From Halalkalibacter oceani (lineage in GTDB: Bacteria > Bacillota > Bacilli > Bacillales > Bacillaceae_D): 64,000 bases of DNA. This document shows, one piece after another, positions 62,763 through 64,000 of this stretch. Under the pieces are notes generated by a model. That model was not told where the DNA came from. It did no database searches and worked only from the letters and a program-made list of their open reading frames with translations. The position numbers and the translations under genes are program-made. The DNA lies in assembly GCF_023715705.1 (NCBI RefSeq), contig NZ_JAMBOS010000005.1:1-64000 (forward strand), given 5' to 3'. Position 1 is the first letter of the stretch, and every line of letters starts with the position of its first letter.

Positions 62763-64000
62763 GCTTTTCTCACCCTTTTTTCGTAAAGCTTTTGCATTCC
62801 CGCGAGCAAGCCGGTTACGACCAGCATCATCACGACAATTAAGCTTGAAAACGCCGTTGAATGTGTCGTATAGCCCGCCTGCTCAAAATTGAAGATCATC
62901 AGTCCAATCGTTTCAGAGCCGCTCGACCATAAAAGAGCTGATACAGTCAGTTCGGTCAGCGTCGTCAGCACGACCAGAAAAGCTCCGCTCAACAATCCCG
63001 GCAGAAGCAGCGGAAGCATGATCGAGCGCCATTTCACAAACGTTCCGGCTCCGGCCATATGAGCCGCTTCCTCCATCGCCGGTGCAATTTGCGACATCGC
63101 CGTCATACTGCCTCTTACCTGAAGAATCATAAAACGCGTTACGTAAGCAATGAACAAAATCCAGATACTGCCGTAAATCCCCGGATTCCAGCCCGGAATT
63201 GGCTGCATCCATGCCAGAATCATCGCTAAAGCAAGGACCATGCCCGGTAATGCGTATGGTAAGCCGACCGCCAATTCGACAATTTTGCTGACGACATTTC
63301 TTTTCCGCAAGCGGTAATAAGCAATCGCCGTGCCAATGACTAAACAAATCACGCCTGTACTAACAGCAAGCTTAACACTGTTCAGCAACGCCCCGCGCAC
63401 TTTTTCATGATCAAACAGGACAAACTGATAATGCTGCAAGGTTAGATTTTCGAATGAAAACGGCAGCCCGTACGCGCGGATCAGCGACGATCCGAACATC
63501 GAAAAAAGCGGAACGATACTAATCAACAGGAGAAAGCCCCACAGCAGCACCTCCACTACCAGTCGCCAGGCCCCCAACGAAAAGCGGGGCTTATCGTCAA
63601 TTTCACTGTTCTCCCCTGTTTTCGCTTTGCGCAGCAGCAGCCATTGACCGGCCGTCGCTACTAGGGCGATGATTCCCAACAGAACTGAAAACGTCGCCGC
63701 CCGGGAAAAGGCGCTCGGGCCGAAGCCGGCGATTTCCTGATAAATTGCTGTGCTCAAGACGGTAATATTCGCCGGAATTCCGAGAAATGCCGGGATTCCG
63801 AAGTTGTCCAAATTGGCGAGAAAGGCAAGCAGTCCGCCGCTGGCCACACCGGGCAGCGCAAGCGGAAACGTCACTTTGCGAAAAACGGTCCAGCTGTTTC
63901 CTCCGGATGAACGCACCGCCCATTCCAGCTCGCGGGGAATCCGTTTTAACACGCTCATCGTCAATAGGAAAACAAGGGGATAATGCGACAATCCGAGAAC
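62759..64000 (-). CDS. ABC transporter permease (FbpB type), partial at the window edge
   Basis: At least 410 residues with two binding-protein-dependent permease domains, the typical FbpB double-length layout. Two EAA loops are seen: EWAVRSSGGNSWTVFRKVTF near the cut end and EEAAHMAGAGTFVKWRSIML near 300. The start lies beyond base 64000; the ATG at 63991 is internal to the first domain. The binding protein is presumably further upstream. Confidence 0.9.
   Translation of the reverse strand, partial: VLGLSHYPLVFLLTMSVLKRIPRELEWAVRSSGGNSWTVFRKVTFPLALPGVASGGLLAFLANLDNFGIPAFLGIPANITVLSTAIYQEIAGFGPSAFSRAATFSVLLGIIALVATAGQWLLLRKAKTGENSEIDDKPRFSLGAWRLVVEVLLWGFLLLISIVPLFSMFGSSLIRAYGLPFSFENLTLQHYQFVLFDHEKVRGALLNSVKLAVSTGVICLVIGTAIAYYRLRKRNVVSKIVELAVGLPYALPGMVLALAMILAWMQPIPGWNPGIYGSIWILFIAYVTRFMILQVRGSMTAMSQIAPAMEEAAHMAGAGTFVKWRSIMLPLLLPGLLSGAFLVVLTTLTELTVSALLWSSGSETIGLMIFNFEQAGYTTHSTAFSSLIVVMMLVVTGLLAGMQKLYEKRVRKA

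Overview
The window is a chromosomal segment of an aerobic, spore-forming member of the Bacillaceae. Most of it has the same gene content and order as the yui-yum-yut-yun region of Bacillus subtilis: bioY/yuiG, yuiF, yuiE, yuiD, yuiC, yuiB, yumB, yumC, yutM, dapF, yuzB, yutJ, yuzD, yutI, hom-thrC-thrB, yutH, yutG, yutF, yutE, glpX, yutD, yutC, lipA, lytH/yunA, yunB. Sporulation genes (a Spo0E-like phosphatase, YutH, a YhcN-type lipoprotein, YunB, a SplA-like protein), two Na+/H+ antiporters (YuiF, NhaC), a sodium-dependent amino-acid importer and TRAP transporters fit an alkaliphilic or salt-tolerant Bacillus relative. An MqnE-like enzyme suggests menaquinone is made by the futalosine route.

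Positions 1-9,275 form an AT-rich accessory island. It holds a copper/TPQ amine oxidase, a Met/His-rich membrane protein and an orphan UreE-UreG pair with no urease visible. A nest of insertion sequences follows: a frameshifted IS4-type element, an apparently intact IS256-type element and an IS21 remnant. The backbone starts at 9,276 with an RDD protein, a BirA-controlled bioY and yuiF.

Between yuiF and yuiE (12.3-24.5 kb) lie two complete TRAP transporters. The second is in an AT-richer catabolic operon with two M20 amidohydrolases, an allantoinase/hydantoinase, a RidA protein and an FCD-type regulator preceded by a palindromic operator candidate. An unexplained structured non-coding stretch follows at about 24.98-25.05 kb. 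The yuiE position is occupied by an M17 'aminopeptidase' that has lost most of its metal ligands.

From 26 to 44 kb come yuiD to yutH, Fe-S assembly proteins (YutM, YutI), two type-II NADH dehydrogenases (YumB and a TetR-YutJ fusion) and the threonine operon. From 44.4 to 48.1 kb there is an Isd-like heme/iron operon (binding protein, permease, ATPase, sortase B) behind a promoter flanked by two Fur-box-like sites. The right end carries a MetP/MetS-type NSS importer with its 36-residue small subunit, nhaC behind a structured leader ending in an intrinsic terminator, yunB, dihydrofolate reductase and an iron-type ABC transporter cut by the window edge.

The strongest candidate for something new is the amine oxidase/UreE/UreG cassette, in which three of the four proteins end in potential metal-binding tails. 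The TetR-NADH dehydrogenase fusion with an internal start, the dead M17 homologue, the nhaC leader and a repeat whose hairpin loop is inverted between two copies also merit follow-up.
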